DNA of 64,000 nt from Pyropia haitanensis (GCA_008729055.1 SDUX01000004.1:3908172-3972171), one strand, 5' to 3'. Positions 10,464 to 22,663 are shown, counted from the stretch's first letter. Notes: generated by a model from the letters alone, not told the origin. Numbers and translations are program-made.

Positions 10464-11224
10464 GGTGGCGGGGAAGGGGGGTGGAGGGAGGCAGGGCGAT
10501 GCTGAGGTCGAGACGGGGTAGGGGGGGGAGGAGGGGGAGCGCGACAACCGGTACGTTCGTCTGTGTAGCGCGGGTTGGGGGTTCGGCAGGCGGCTGCATT
10601 AGATGGTTGAAGGGTAGACGAGTCGCATGATGTATGTCACTCGTCCGCCCAGGCGCCCAAATACTGTCCACGTCCGTATCTTTTGCAACAGGAACCGCCG
10701 CAGCGGTACCTGCCGCACATGACGCCTGCTCATCGGCTGGATCGAAGTCAGCCCCCCCACCCGTGCACGCTCGCTCGTCCGCGGCTGCGGCGGCTCCCCC
10801 CTTGGCAGACCAGTCGTAGCCCACCGCGCCCGTTGGTGCTGCTCGCCAGCCCCGGGCGCTCTGCAAACCCGCGTGCCATCGCCGGTGGAAGCGCCAGCCG
10901 CCGCATTGCCATTGGACGACTTAGGACCCCATAGTTCCACAGTGGGCGCAAGAAGCACTCTCTCTGGAATACCATTGTCTCTTCCACCAGGGGTCCCCTC
11001 CTCTTCCCCCTCCTCGAAGAGTCGCACCGTATCGTGTGCACGGCAAGACCACGGGGTGGGGTCGTGCAGGTGGCCAGTACCACTACTCCCACCGTCCGCC
11101 CGTCCTCGTGGACTACCATTCGTGGAAGGTAGGATGTGCCCAGCACCGGCTAGCAACGGGCTAGTCGCGGGAAATGGCGGACGTGTGCAGCGAGTCGCTG
11201 CGCAGCCACGCTGGTGGCATGATC
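10464..11224. other. Intergenic, upstream of the hydrolase gene
   Basis: Composition changes here from GC-rich to more balanced DNA. Overlapping frames of 130-210 codons exist on both strands (for example 10599-11243 minus) but none resembles a known family or has convincing codon bias. Confidence 0.45.
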
Positions 11225-12590
11225 CCCCACCGTCAGTTCCCACCTAAACCCCATCGAGTTCCCATCCAACCCCATCCACCCCCATCGGCCCATCGAAGGC
11301 CCGTTTCGATGGGCGTTTCCAGCCCATCCAAAAGCCCATCGAAAGCGCACTTTGGATGGGACTCTCGACGGGGCCGGGCCCGAAGCGAACACAGCGTTCG
11401 ATGGGCTTTTGTCTCACGTGCCCCGCAACAGTCTTGGGACACCGCAAGAGGCGCGAGATCCACGCTGCTAGACGCTCTCTGATTGGATGGATCAAAAACC
11501 TCACAAGGACTCCTCCAGAAATGTTGAAACAACGGCCACTTCCAGCCAGGTTGGAGCAAACAATGACATGTGTTGCGACAGCGGCGCGCCGTTGTCCGCA
11601 CAGGGGACCTCCCTGAGCCTCTCGGCGCGAAAAGGCTGAGGTCACGAACCTCGATTGGACGTTTCATTGATTTCATGTTCTGTAAGAAGCGACGAACGCG
11701 CATGGAGTCGCACCTTCGCGCGGAGTCGGCGTCAGGGCGAAAACGATCTTCCTTCGTCCTTCGGGCCCTGGAACAAGCCTGCTCTCGGCACCATGCATGC
11801 TCCTTGTCTTTTACCAGAAAGAGGCTCCGGCGCACTCGGTGTCTCTCTGGTGCGATGAGTATGCTCAGAGTCAAATCTGGTACGCCAAAGGCACCGACAG
11901 AGATAGCGATAGAACATGTGGCTGAGGTCGCGGCAAGACCGAGTTACAGCGACAGTCAACTTCGTGGGCCGCTTCCACAGAAAGACAGGAGCAACAGTTT
12001 TGAACAGGATCAGCAAAGAGCGACCATGCCGTAGCGTACCGCGGCACTTCTACGCCGCTCAACACAAGAACGGGTACTTCAATCGCAGTGTATAGTGAGA
12101 GTATATATCATTCAAAAGCCATGCAGAGCCAGAGAAAATAAATGCGAATGGTAGTGTAGTGGTTTATTGAGCGGGTGTGCAGGGGGTGTCTAACAGCGAA
12201 GGCGAATGATATTACCGGGTGGCGCAAGATCGACATGTCTGTAAATAACTTTTTCTTCAGTCTTATGACTCAATCACGCCGTCTATTGGCTGATGAGACG
12301 CTGTCACCAGGGTTTATAAGCCAATGACACGTGCAGAAGAAAAGGCAGCAGTCTTTTCGTGGAAACGTCACATTTGTGCTCGAGATAGCTCAATAAATAT
12401 AGCCTGTTGGCCAGTTCTCTCGAGTCTTTTGCTCGATGGGAAACCCCATCGAGCCCATCCAAGTGAGTCCCCATCGAGATGCCATCGAAGGCTCATCGAA
12501 AAGGCGCTTCGATGGGGCTTCTGAGGCCCATCCAGTTCCCATCCAGGTCCCATCCAAACCAGGCTTTGGATGGGCTTTCATGGGCAGCTG
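11225..12590. mobile_element. Candidate non-autonomous element bounded by GATGGG-motif repeat blocks
   Basis: Blocks at about 11229-11375 and 12430-12585 are built from the same words, CCCATCGAA/TTCGATGGG and CCCATCCAA/TTGGATGGG. Both can fold into nested hairpins. The 1.05 kb between them is markedly AT-richer than the surroundings and encodes nothing I recognise. It has an ATTGGCT...AGCCAAT inverted pair around a TTTATAAG box at 12284-12330. The left block opens CCGTCAGTTCCCA and the right block closes TGGGCAGCTGACGACGG, which could be degenerate inverted ends. I could not find a clear target duplication, so the element call is tentative. Confidence 0.4.
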
Positions 12591-13784
12591 ACGACGGCCC
12601 TCAGTGTGCGTTCTGGAAAGACAATTTGGGACGACGGGTCCGCTGTATGGGGCGCTCGCCAGCTGGTCCGTTACGCATGGCCCATGACTCCTCCGTGTCA
12701 CGTCCCTTGCGGATGGGCAATCGGCCATGCCGGCCGCCGCTGTGTGGCTGCACACGGCAGCTGCCGGCCAACCGATCAGGAAGAGAGAGCCGGCACACCG
12801 GACCGGGCACCACGCCGGGAAGGTGGGAGGGGCGCGACGACAGACGAACGTGTCAGCCGACGGCGCCCGGTGCGATCCCCTCCTCGCCTCGCCTCTTGTA
12901 CGCGTCCGGCGGACCGGTGGCCGTCGACGCCGGATACCCCAAGTAGCCCGACCCCCCCCCCCCTCGCCGGGAAGATTGGGATGCCAGCCGCTTAGGCGGA
13001 CGCCTACCAGCACAATTCTGTTGTCCCTGGCCAAGTCGCCAATGCAGAGGCTGGTCTCGGAGAGAGCCGAGGGGGGGGGGGGGGGGTGGCCGCGGTGGCG
13101 GGGTGGGCGGCAGCTGAGCTGCGAGGACGCTGGTCTCGGCGGCAGCCGCCTGTCGGCGCGGCGCCAAAGGAGGGCGGGAAGGTCGGGTGGGGCGGGCGGG
13201 GCGGCAGCTCCGCCGCCGTCCCTGCGGGTCCGCCATGGTGCGGGGTGTCCGCGGCGCTCCGCGGCGGGGACGCGGCCCGCACATGAACGCCGCTGGACGT
13301 TGCCGCCGCGGCCGCCCTTGAGGCTGTGCCAGCCGTCGCGGTCGCGGGAAGAAAGGCGGACCGTGGCCACTGCCGTAGCGTTCACCGCCGCCCACGCCGG
13401 CAATGTTCCGACCGCGTCGCGGGGGGAGGGGACGGGGGGGGGGGAACGCCCGGCGGCGGCGGCGGCGGCGGCGCCGCGCAAAACGGGTCGGTTTTGGGTG
13501 GCATTGGGGGGGGACGGCGGTGCGGCTTGTGGTGTCTGCTGTCGCTGCGCTGTCTCGTCGGGCCGACAGGGGCGGCGGGACGCGGCGGCCGCGCACGCGG
13601 CGGACGCGGCGAGGCGGGAGCGCCCCGCCGTGACAGTTGGGGGCGCGGGGGGGACACGGCGGGCGCCGCCGGCGCCCTCACAGCCGCCGTCCCCGGCTGG
13701 GGCGGCACCACCCCAGCCGCCGACGGGGCCAGCGGCGCGTCGCGCCGCGGCGGCGGCGGCGGCAGCGGCGGAGGCGGCAGCGGT

Positions 13785-13817
<33 letters not shown>

Positions 13818-14207
13818 AGCGGCGGTGGCGGCGGCCGCCCCGCCGCCGCGGACGGCGGTAGAGGGGCACCCGCGGCGGCGGCGGCAGCTCCGGGGCGGCG
13901 CTGTCCCCAGCCGAGCGGGGGGTGGTGGTGCCCGACGGGCGCCGCGGCCCGTCTCGTTTGGCTCGCGCCGCCGGCGGGTGGAGTGGAGACGGGCGCGGGG
14001 GGGGGGGGGGGGGGGGGGTGGACGGCGCGCCGCCACGCCCAGAGCCGCCCCCGCCGCCGTTGGCCACCACCGCCACGGCCGCTGCCGCCGCGCGGGCGGC
14101 GCGGCGGCACCGCGGGCGGCGGCCAAATGTGGGGTGAGGGGGCGGCTGGGGCGGCGGCTGCCGCTAGGCGGCGGCAAGGAGCCGCCACTGCCGCCGCCGC
14201 GGCCGCG
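12591..14207. other. Intergenic, GC-rich low complexity
   Basis: G runs (about 13070-13086, 13440) and a GGC-repeat tract (about 13755-13830) dominate. Long frames are open on several strands at once because stop codons are rare in this composition. No gene is supported. Confidence 0.5.
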
Positions 14208-14210
14208 ATT

Positions 14211-15206
14211 AGAGAGTTTTTACTGCGCGTCCGTGAGATCGTTTGTGAGAACGATTCAGCTGTAATGGGTTGTCAGCCACGGCGAGGCGAACCAAGCGTC
14301 ACACTGGTTTTTACAACGCGACCGTGAGATCTCTTTGTGAGAACTCCTTGGAATGAGGATTGCCTTCAATTTCTCCGCACGCTGGGCCCCCGCCGGCCCC
14401 ACCCCTCATGACCACACGCTCCGCGCCAGTATTCCCGCCGCCTGTGTGCACAGCGCCGGCGGCGACAACGATGGTCGCCATCCGCACTCACACTCTGCGC
14501 TTCTGGCGCGCTCGGCGGCGCCGCCTGAGGGTGGCGCTTCTAGCTGGTCATGCGATGGATTTGGCCATGGTCGACATGTCCCCTCTCGTCGAGGCCTACA
14601 GAAGAGCCCATCGGGAAGTCGCGCTCTCTTTGGCCCGGTCTCGACGAGTGACCGCTGTACGCTTCAACATCAACTCGTTCTCTTCGTCGGAGGCGTTGTC
14701 CCTCTTTCGTTTCCTCCCTTCTGACATTGGGCGCTTGGTGGATCTGTTGCACGTGGGAGACGCTGTGAGCTTGACTAGATATGCCATTACACCTGTGGAG
14801 TGCCTCTGCATTGTTTTGAGACGCCTTGCGTCCCCTGCGCGATGGTTTGACCTGGACTCGAAGCCTAGGCGCGGAGGGTAAGCGCTGCGTGGAGCACAGC
14901 AGGGTGCTGGCATGGACCGGCGCAGAAGAGCGCGGGACAGCGCCACAAGAGGCTGGCCCGGGGCGGCGCAGCCCACAGAGTAAGTGTACAACAAATGCCC
15001 TCTCAGGCGACACGTGTGCAACTTAGGGCAGTCTAAGAGATCTCACAAATACTCTCGGTCCGTGACAACTCACGCCGTTCTTGTCACGGACTCATCTCAC
15101 GTGAGATCTCTGTGAGATCGTTTTGGAGGTAGTAGCCCCCTTTCTGTAAAGAATTTGGTGCCACGTTGTCACAAACGATCTCACGGACGGGTTGTAAAAA
15201 CTCTCT
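14211..15206. mobile_element. PIF/Harbinger-like DNA transposon, internally deleted (996 bp)
   Basis: Terminal inverted repeats start AGAGAGTTTTTAC at 14211 and end GTAAAAACTCTCT at 15206. The match extends for about 42 bases with four mismatches and includes CGTCCGTGAGATCGTTTGTG. The element is flanked by ATT at 14208-14210 and 15207-15209, a 3-bp target duplication. GTGAGATC words recur under both ends (about 14316-14346, 15036-15125), as expected for transposase-binding subterminal repeats. Inside is a fragment of a transposase of the HARBI1/DDE type. A 3-bp duplication plus this protein fits PIF/Harbinger. At under 1 kb, without the DDE domain, it cannot be autonomous. Confidence 0.85.
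14408..14881 (+). pseudogene. Transposase N-terminal fragment (Harbinger/DDE type)
   Basis: The frame ending at TAA 14879-14881 contains FRFLPSDIGRLVDLL followed by YAITPVECLCIVLRRLASPA and RWFDLDSK. In HARBI1-like transposases this N-terminal helical segment (F-R-x-x-x-x-D-I/L...L; E-E/C-x-L-x-x-x-L-R-R-L-A-x-P) precedes the catalytic domain. The frame stops right after it, so the DDE nuclease domain (normally 200 or more residues) is missing. A start at 14408 (MTTRSAP) or 14471 is possible; the frame is open from 14360. It lies wholly inside the element at 14211-15206. Confidence 0.65.
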
Positions 15207-15209
15207 ATT

Positions 15210-16208
15210 GGCGGGGTGGGGAGGAGCGGCGGGCGGCGCGGGGTGCCGGGCGGGCGTCGGGGTCGGGTCAGAGGCGGAAGGAGGTCCCCGCGGTGCGTCG
15301 ACCGAAAAGAACGCTTTCGCCGTCCATCTGCGAGTCATTTGTGGGATTGGCTGTCGTATCTGTTCTTAGCAATCCCCCCCCAGTCTTCACCTATAGCGCG
15401 GCGGAGGACTCTCCAGACACACACGTTTGTTGCACAGCGCTCCCCCCCACCGTGGCTACCCATAGCAAGTACCCCAATGGGTTGCAACCGCGGCGGCCAC
15501 TTGGTCAGAGAGTTGCTATCGTTGCTTGACAGGGCCCAACAGTACCGCCCGAGCCGCGCCGCGGGCGGCGACGCACCGCCCGCGGCCGTGGCGGCGACGC
15601 TATGGCGTGGCCCGCGGCGGCGACGCTATGGCGTGGCCCGCGGCGGCGCGGCGGCGGCGGCGTGGCGGCGGCGCTTGCTGCCGCCGCGCGGCGTGGCGGC
15701 GGCGCTTGCTGCCGCCGCGCGTCGGGTGCGCCGCGGCAGCGGCGGGCGCGGGGGGAATGCCTCATCCGCCCACCCTCATCCCACCCGCTGCGCCGTTGCC
15801 GCGTGCGTTGCCGGCCTCGCTTGTTTTGTTTTTTTTTTCCGAGACGAGACGCGGGGGTGCGGGCATGGGGGTGCGCGTGGGGGGGGGGGGGGGGTATGGG
15901 ATAGGGGGGTGCCGCCACCGCCGCCCGCCCCGCGCCGCCCCCCCCCGCCGCGCCGCCCACCACGGGCACGCCCGCCGACGGCCGCCGCGGCGTGCCGGCC
16001 GCCGCCGCCAATGCCTGCCGTGGCGCGCCGCGTGGGCGTCCCCCCCCCCCCCCCTCCCCCCCCCCCCCCCCCCCCCGCCCCACCCCCGCTGGCCACCCCC
16101 CCCCCCGCCGCACGCGCGGCGGGGAGGCGGCGGCGCGGGGAGCGGCGGCGGCGCGTTGGCGGCGGCGGCGGCTGCCGAGCGGGGGGGGGGGTGCGCAGGG
16201 GGGGATGC

Positions 16209-16259
<51 letters not shown>

Positions 16260-18086
16260 GCCGCCGCCCGTTCCGTCCCGGCCGGCCGTGCCGCGGGGTG
16301 GCGAGTCCGCCCCCCCCCCCTCGCGCCACTCGGCGCGGCGGCGCGTCGCGACGGGGCCACCCGCGGCGGCGGTGACGCGGTCGGCGCTGCCGGCGGCGGC
16401 ACCCCCCCCCCCCCGTCCGCCGCCGCCGCCGCCGCCGCCACCACCACCACCACCACCACCACCCCCACCGCCGCCGCCGACGCTGTGCGGTCGGGCGGGC
16501 GGCGCCGACGGCGGCGGCGCCGCCGCTGGGCGGCTCCCGCCGGTGCGCGCGGCCGCCGCGGCCGCCGCCACCCCCGCGTGGCCGCCGCCCCGACGCGGGC
16601 GGCGGCGTGTCAGGCGCCGCCCGCGGGGCTCGTCCGTAGCGGCGGGGTCGGCGGTAACGTTGCCGGGGCGGGCGCACAGACGGGCGGTGGGGGGGGGGGG
16701 GGGGGGGGCGTGCCGACGGCGGCGGCGCGGCGGACCCCCCCCCCGCGGCGGCCGCCCCGGCGGCGACCCTGACACCCCCGCCACCACCACCACCGCCGCC
16801 ACCACCACCACCACCGCCGCCGCCGCCGCCGCCGCCGCCGCGCGGCGGCCACCGCCGCCGCGGCGTGGCGGCGGGCGCGTGGCGCGCCGCGCGGGCGGGA
16901 GAGGGGGGGCGGCCGGACGGTGCGGGCGCCAAGGGGGGGGGGGATGGGGGGGGTGCCGCCGCTGGCAAGGGGGGGGGGGGGGGGGCAGCCGGGGGGGGGG
17001 AGCCGGGGGGGGGGGGGGGGGGGTGCGCCCCGCGCCCGCCCCGCGCCCGCCCCGCGGGCGCGGCGGCACGCCCACGCCCGCCGCGGCGGCGGTGACGGCG
17101 ACGGCCGCGGCGGCGGTGGCGGCGCGGCGGCGGCGCGGCGGCCGCCGCGGCCGGCGGCGCGGCGGGGCGCTCCACGGGCGTGTGTGCCGCGCGGCCGCCG
17201 CGGCGGCCGCCGCGCCGCCGCGCGCGGCGGCGCGCGCCCGCCCGCGCCGCCGCCGGTCGGCTCTGCCGCGCCGCCGCCGCCGCCGCGGTGGCCCGCCGCG
17301 GGCGGAGGGGGGGGCGGGAGACCGCCGCCGCCACGCCGCGCGCCGCGGCGTGGCGCGGCGCCCCCCCCCCCCCCCCCCCCCCCGGCTCCCCCCCCCTCAC
17401 CCCCCCCCCCGCGGTCGCCAACGCCGCCGCCCGCGGCGCGACGGACGCGGCGCGGCGGGCGGTGGCGCCGCGTCTCGCTCCCGCCTGCCCCCGCCGCCGC
17501 CGCCGCCTCGCCGCGGCCGTCGCTGCGCGCGGCCGCGGCGGCGCCGCGCGGGGGGGGGACGCCCGCTGCTGGCGGCGGGTGGGGATCCCCCCGCGGCGCG
17601 GCTCGTGCGGCGGCGGCGGTGGTGGGGGGGGGGGGGGGGGGGGGGGGGTGGTGGTGGTGGTGGTGGTGGTGGTGGCGGCGGTGGTGGGGGTGGTGGCGGC
17701 GGCTGGGCGTGGCGGCGGCGGCTGTTGTGGCGGGTGGCTGGACGGCGGCGGCGGGGGGGGTGGGGGTGGTGGCGGTGGTGGCGGGGGGGGGGTGGGCGCG
17801 GCGGCGCCGGGGGGGGGGGGGGTTGCCGCCCTACTTATGACCGCCGCCGCCGCCGGCGGGGTGCCAGACGACCGGGCCGCCCGCCGCCAACGCCGCCCGT
17901 GTCCGTCTCCCCGCGCGGCCTACGACGCGGACCCCCCACTGCCCACACCCCGCCCGACGCGGGCGCCGTCTTTTCACCCCTTCCCTCCCCCCCCCCCCCC
18001 CCCGCCTCCACCCCCCTCTGCTCTCCACCATTGGGCGCCGCACCCCCCGCGGTCGACCTCTCCTCCTTCCTCCCCCCCCCCCCACC
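15210..18086. other. Intergenic, extreme low complexity
   Basis: Nearly 2.9 kb of C/G homopolymers and trinucleotide tracts: (CCG)n at about 16211-16255, (CCA)n at about 16436-16463 and 16784-16812, and (GGT)n at about 17647-17672, plus G runs at 16690-16707, 16960-17022 and 17623-17647. Frames of up to 987 codons are open in several registers but encode only Gly, Ala, Pro and Arg. I see no gene; the region may be partly misassembled. Confidence 0.6.
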
Positions 18087-18179
18087 ATGCGCGCCGCCAC
18101 GACGCTCGTCATTGCCGCCGCGGCGGCGGCGGCGGCGGCGGCGGCGGTGGGGAGCCACGGCGCGGCGGTCCCCCCCCCC

Positions 18180-18212
<33 letters not shown>

Positions 18213-19735
18213 GCCGGCAGTACGTTGCCGGCGGCGGCGGCGGCGGGTGGTTCCCCCGCCCGTCGCGGGCGCCCTACTACCCCCGCCCGGTCGGGACCGC
18301 CACCCCCCGCGAGACGCCCGTCTCGTGCTGGGGCGGCACCGGCAGTGGCACCACGGCGCGGCGGTGCTGCTGGCTCCGCACCCCGTGCGGCGAGCGGTGC
18401 ACGCTCAGCCGGGTGGCGGCCGCCGGGGACGCCGCCCCGCCCGCCCGCCAGTGCTGGCCGCAGCTGTGTGGGGGGCGGCTGGTGTGTGAGCCGGCCGGCA
18501 CGCCAACGCCGGCGCCGACGGGCGGGTACGTGACGCCGACGGCGGCGCCGACGCCAACGATGGCACCAACGATGGCACCGACGGCGTCGCCGACGCCAAC
18601 GGCGGCGCCGACGGCGTCGCCGACGCCAACGGCGGCGCCGACGGCGTCGCCGACGCCGTCGGCGGCGCCGTGGACGTTTGGCGACGGCTGGGGCCGCTGC
18701 ACCGCCGCCAACGCGCGGGTGCGCAAAGAGATCCGCGACCTGACCGCCGCGGAGCGGTCCGCGTGGACCGCCGCGCACCGCGCGTTTATCGACAGCGGCG
18801 CGTTTGACGTCTTTGTCACCGTCCACCGGGTCAACGCGGCGGCGGCGCACGGCGGCCCGGGCTTCCTCCCGTGGCACCGCTACTTTCTGATTGAGCTGGA
18901 GGACGCGCTCCGCGCCATCGACCCGACGGTGGTGCTGCCCTACTGGGACTGGTCGCTCGACCGGGCGGACCCGGCGGTGTCGCCGGCGTGGGCCACCACC
19001 CTGCTCGGCGGCGCCACGCCCGGCGGGTGCATCCCCGACGGGCCGTTTGCCAACGTGTCGGCGACGCAGCCGGTGCGGTGCGTGCGGCGCGGCTTTACCG
19101 CGCGCACGGCCAATGGCATGGCGGGCATCCAGTTTGAGGAGCCCGCGGTGATTGCGCAGCTGGTGTCCCCCGCGACGGCCTTCCCGGCGTTTGCCGACGC
19201 GTGGGAGTTTGCGCACGGCGCGCCGCACGTGGCGATTGGCGGCGCGGCGCTGGCGTCGGACTTTGGCCAGATGTTTTTCGTGTCCCGCTCGCCGAGCGAC
19301 CCGGCCTTCTTCCTCCACCACGCGTACGTGGATAAGGTGTGGGCGGACCGGCAGGCCGCCAACGACCCGACCGACTACGCGGGCACCCAAAACGGGGAGC
19401 CCGTCGCGGCGACGGACATCATGCCCCCCTTTGGCCGCCCCGTCTCGGCCGCGTTTTCCGTCCCGTGCGTGTCGTACCAGCAGCCATCGACGCGGCCGCC
19501 GCCGGCCAGCACGACCCGCCGCCGCACGTCACGGGCGACAGCCGAGCGGGTGGTCGCCGCCGAGGGCGCCGCCAAGCTCGACGCGATGGCCCGCTTTGCC
19601 GCCGCGAATGGCGTGTCGCAGGAGAGCATCGACGAGTCGCGGGCGCTCCTGTTTGAGGCGGACGTTGCCGCCACCATCGAGGGGCGCACGTCGGCGAGTG
19701 TGGTCGCCGCCGCCGACGCGGAGGCGGCGGCGTAG
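18087..19735 (+). CDS. Secreted tyrosinase (type-3 copper oxidase)
   Basis: The start is ATG 18087 (MRAATTLVIAAAAA), a signal peptide. The frame then changes within the C12 run at 18170-18181; one extra C joins it to the long frame ending TAG at 19735, for about 549 residues. After the signal comes a Cys-rich module (CWGG...RRCCWLRTPCGERC...CWPQLC), then a Pro/Thr/Ala linker made of 30-bp repeats, then the tyrosinase core. The CuA site shows FVTVH, AAAAH and LPWHRYFLIELE. The CuB site shows AHGAPHVAIGG and DPAFFLHHAYVDKVW. All six copper His are present. PYWDWS is also typical. It should oxidise phenols to quinones outside the cell or in the secretory path. A coiled, charged C-terminal tail follows the core. 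The linker is glycosylation-prone. Confidence 0.88.
18535..18670 (+). repeat. 30-bp tandem repeat coding for a Pro/Thr linker
   Basis: Units of GACGCCAACGGCGGCGCC plus GACGGCGTCGCC repeat about three times with shorter variants before them. They encode PTAAPTASPT-type linker between the Cys-rich module and the tyrosinase core. Confidence 0.8.
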
Positions 19736-20743
19736 GGGAGGGCCGCCGGGGGGGGCGCGGGGGGGGGGGCGGCTGCCGGCATGGCAGCACGCCCAGCAGG
19801 GAGGGGGGGGACAGGGGGGGAACGAGGGGTGGAGGCGGTGGGGTGGGGGGGGGGGGGGGAGGGGGGTGCGTGGCAGTGCGCATAACCGGGAATGGCGTCG
19901 TGTCGTCAAGCCCACCCCCCCCGTCTTCCCTCCCCCCCCCCCCCTCCCGCGCCCCCAACACCCGTCGCCCCTGTCTCTGCCTCGCTGTTTTCTTGTTTTT
20001 TTTTTAATGTATAGAGTATCCGCCAACTGGGGAGACGGGTAGACTGCCCGCGTTGCGCGTGACCGTGCCGCCACGCGCGGTCGGTGCCCCCCGCGGCGGC
20101 GCCGCCGCGGACGGCCCGCCCCCGCGGCGCGGCCGCCGCGGCCGCCGTCCCGCCACAGGCGGCGGCCGCCGTCCCGCCACGGGCGGCGGCGGCCGCTCGA
20201 CGCGGGTGGCGGCGGCGCCGTCGGCGGCGGCCGACGCTGCCCGCACGGGCGCGCCGGCGGCGGCGCGGCGCGCGCGCGCGCGCGGTGCGGGCCGCCACCG
20301 GCGGTTTGCTGCTGGTGGGCACCCGACCGCCGCCGCCGTTGCGCACACGCCGGCCATCCCACACCCGCGGCGTCACCGCCGGCACCACGTGCCACAGACC
20401 CAACACCACCCGGTTACCCTGGTCCCGTCACCCGCGCCGCCGACCGCCCACGCCCGCCCAGCGCACCCACCCCACGCACGCAAGCAAAAAAAAAAAAAAA
20501 CCATAAAAACATGACGGCTTTCCCCCCGACGGACACCACACACACACACACACACACACACACACCACCCTCGGGGGGACGCAAAAAAAAAAAAAAAGCG
20601 GAAAAAAGACGCCCACACCGACGGGGGGCGGCGCGCGGCGGCGACGGCCGCCGCCGCCCGTGCCGCCCAGATGGACCGCCACCCGCTAGACGGAGCGGCG
20701 GCGGGGGCGCACGTCGCCCCCCCCCGCGTCACCCTTCACGCCG
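19736..20743. other. Intergenic between convergent tyrosinase and PAK genes
   Basis: Contains the 3' flanks of both genes: a T-rich tract at 19990-20010, A runs at 20487-20501 and 20583-20597, and a CA dinucleotide repeat at about 20531-20563. No coding region is supported. Confidence 0.6.
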
Positions 20744-22615
20744 CTATTGCACCGCCACCGCCGCGGGCGACGGCGGCGACGCGCCCGCGTCCGCGTCCGC
20801 CTCGGCCGCACCGGCGGCCGCCGGGGCGGCAACGACAGCGGCGGCGGCAACGGCGGCGGCATCGGCAGTGGCGTCGGCCGCCACCGCGGCGGCGCCGTCA
20901 ACGCCGTCAGCGGCGTCGGCCGCGTCGTCGGCGGCGTCGTCGTCCGGCTCCTCAAACACCCCCCCCACGCCCATGCCGAGGGTGGCGAGCCACGCGACAA
21001 ACTCTTCCGCCGAGCACGCGCGGCGGAGGAAGGGCATCCGCGCCAGCTGCGCCACGCCCGCCCGGCCAGACGGCTCAACGACGAGGCAGGCGGCGAGGAA
21101 GGCGCGAAAGTCGGCGCTCCAGGAGGCGGGCGAGCGGAGGCCGGGCGGTGGCTGCGTGGCGATGAGGAACATGGCGCGCATGGCAGCCTCGGCCATGTGG
21201 GGGGGCTCATAGTCGGCCAGCTCCAGGCCGACAATGCCAAGCGACCAAATGTCCGCCTTGTAGTCGTAGTGGCGGGAGCGGATCAGCTCGGGGGCCATCC
21301 CTGCGGAGAGCACCAATAAAAAAAACAGTCCCAGGCAGAGGTGCAAGACGAGAGCGGGGCACCCGACGCACACAGACGGCAGAGCAAAACAGCAGCAGCG
21401 GGTTAGGCCGTGTCGACAAAGAGCCGGCACGCGGACGTGGCCGGTGACCCAAGCAAGAACAGGAAGGACCCCCCAACCCCCGCCCTCGTGACCGCCCGCA
21501 CCCACCACCGTCAGCACCCCCCCCCCCCCACACCCCACCCGCTCCCCCGCCGCCACCCCGAGCCGTCAACCAACCCGCGCACCCCCTCCCTCATCCTCCA
21601 CCACCCCCCCCGCGCAGAACCACCCCCCACCCCCCCCCCCCCCCAAAAAAAAAAAAGAAAGACAAAAAAAAACGTACAGTAGGGCGTCCCGACGACGCTC
21701 GTCCGCTTGCGCCGCTCCTCGGTCAGCTCCGCACAAAAGCCGAGGTCGCCCAGCTTGACCCCCCCCCCCCCGACAGCATCACATTGTCACTCTTCACGTC
21801 CCGGTGGAGGCGGCGCATCCCATGGAGGGCGGCGAGCCCGCCCAGCACCCCCCCCAGCACGTACGCAATGACGCCCTCGGGCAGGCGCACCCCCCGCCCC
21901 TGCGCGGCGTCGAGTACGTCCGTCAGGGACCCCCCCCCACAATACTCCATCGCCACCCAGCAGCTCCCCCGCCACACGTACGTCTCGTACGCGGCGACCA
22001 GGTGCGGGTGCCGCACCGTCGACGCGCAGCGGACCTCCAGCGCCAGCGCCGCCATCTCCGCCTCGTCCCGCGGGCGCACCCGCTTCAACGCCACCGCCAC
22101 GCCCGCCGCGTTGACGCCCGCGTAGACGGTGCCCGAGGCGCCCTTGCCAACCTTGGTCAGCCGCGAAAAGAGCGACCGCGGGTCCGTGTCGTGGATGTAG
22201 ATGGGGTTGGCGGGGATGATGGAGGGGGTGGCCGGCCGCCGGGAGGGCGTCGGCGGCTTGCGCTCCGACGCGAGCGTCGGCGTACCACCGCCGGTGCCGC
22301 CGCCGGCGGTGCTGGGGGGGGGCGCCGCCGTCAGTGGCGGCCGCTCCCGAAGGATGAGCGCCTCCTCGGCGGGCGTCGCCGCGGGGAAGCCCGTCGCGGT
22401 CGTTGGCGGTGTGGTGGGCGACCGCGGCCGGCGGCGGCCACCGGCGGCACCCCCACCACCCCCACCACCGCCAAGGCACCCGCTGTCCCCATCCGACAGG
22501 CCCCCCAGCGGCGCCTGGTTGCCCGTCACCCGCGGCGGCCGCCGGTTCTCCTCATCCCCCCCCCCCCCACCCCCCCCGCCGCCACCGTCACCGCGGGCGG
22601 TGCCGCCTTGACCAC

Positions 22616-22663
<48 letters not shown>

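Noticed and set aside
12207..12215. TGATATTAC, similar to the nicking site of rolling-circle viruses
   Set aside because: The second base differs from the consensus, there is no stem around it and no replication-protein gene nearby.
15526..18489. A 987-codon plus-strand frame and overlapping long frames
   Set aside because: Composition is Pro/Arg/Gly/Ala only, passes through homopolymers and microsatellites, and joins by chance to the tyrosinase region.
20531..20563. CA dinucleotide repeat
   Set aside because: An ordinary microsatellite in a 3' flank; no function suggested.
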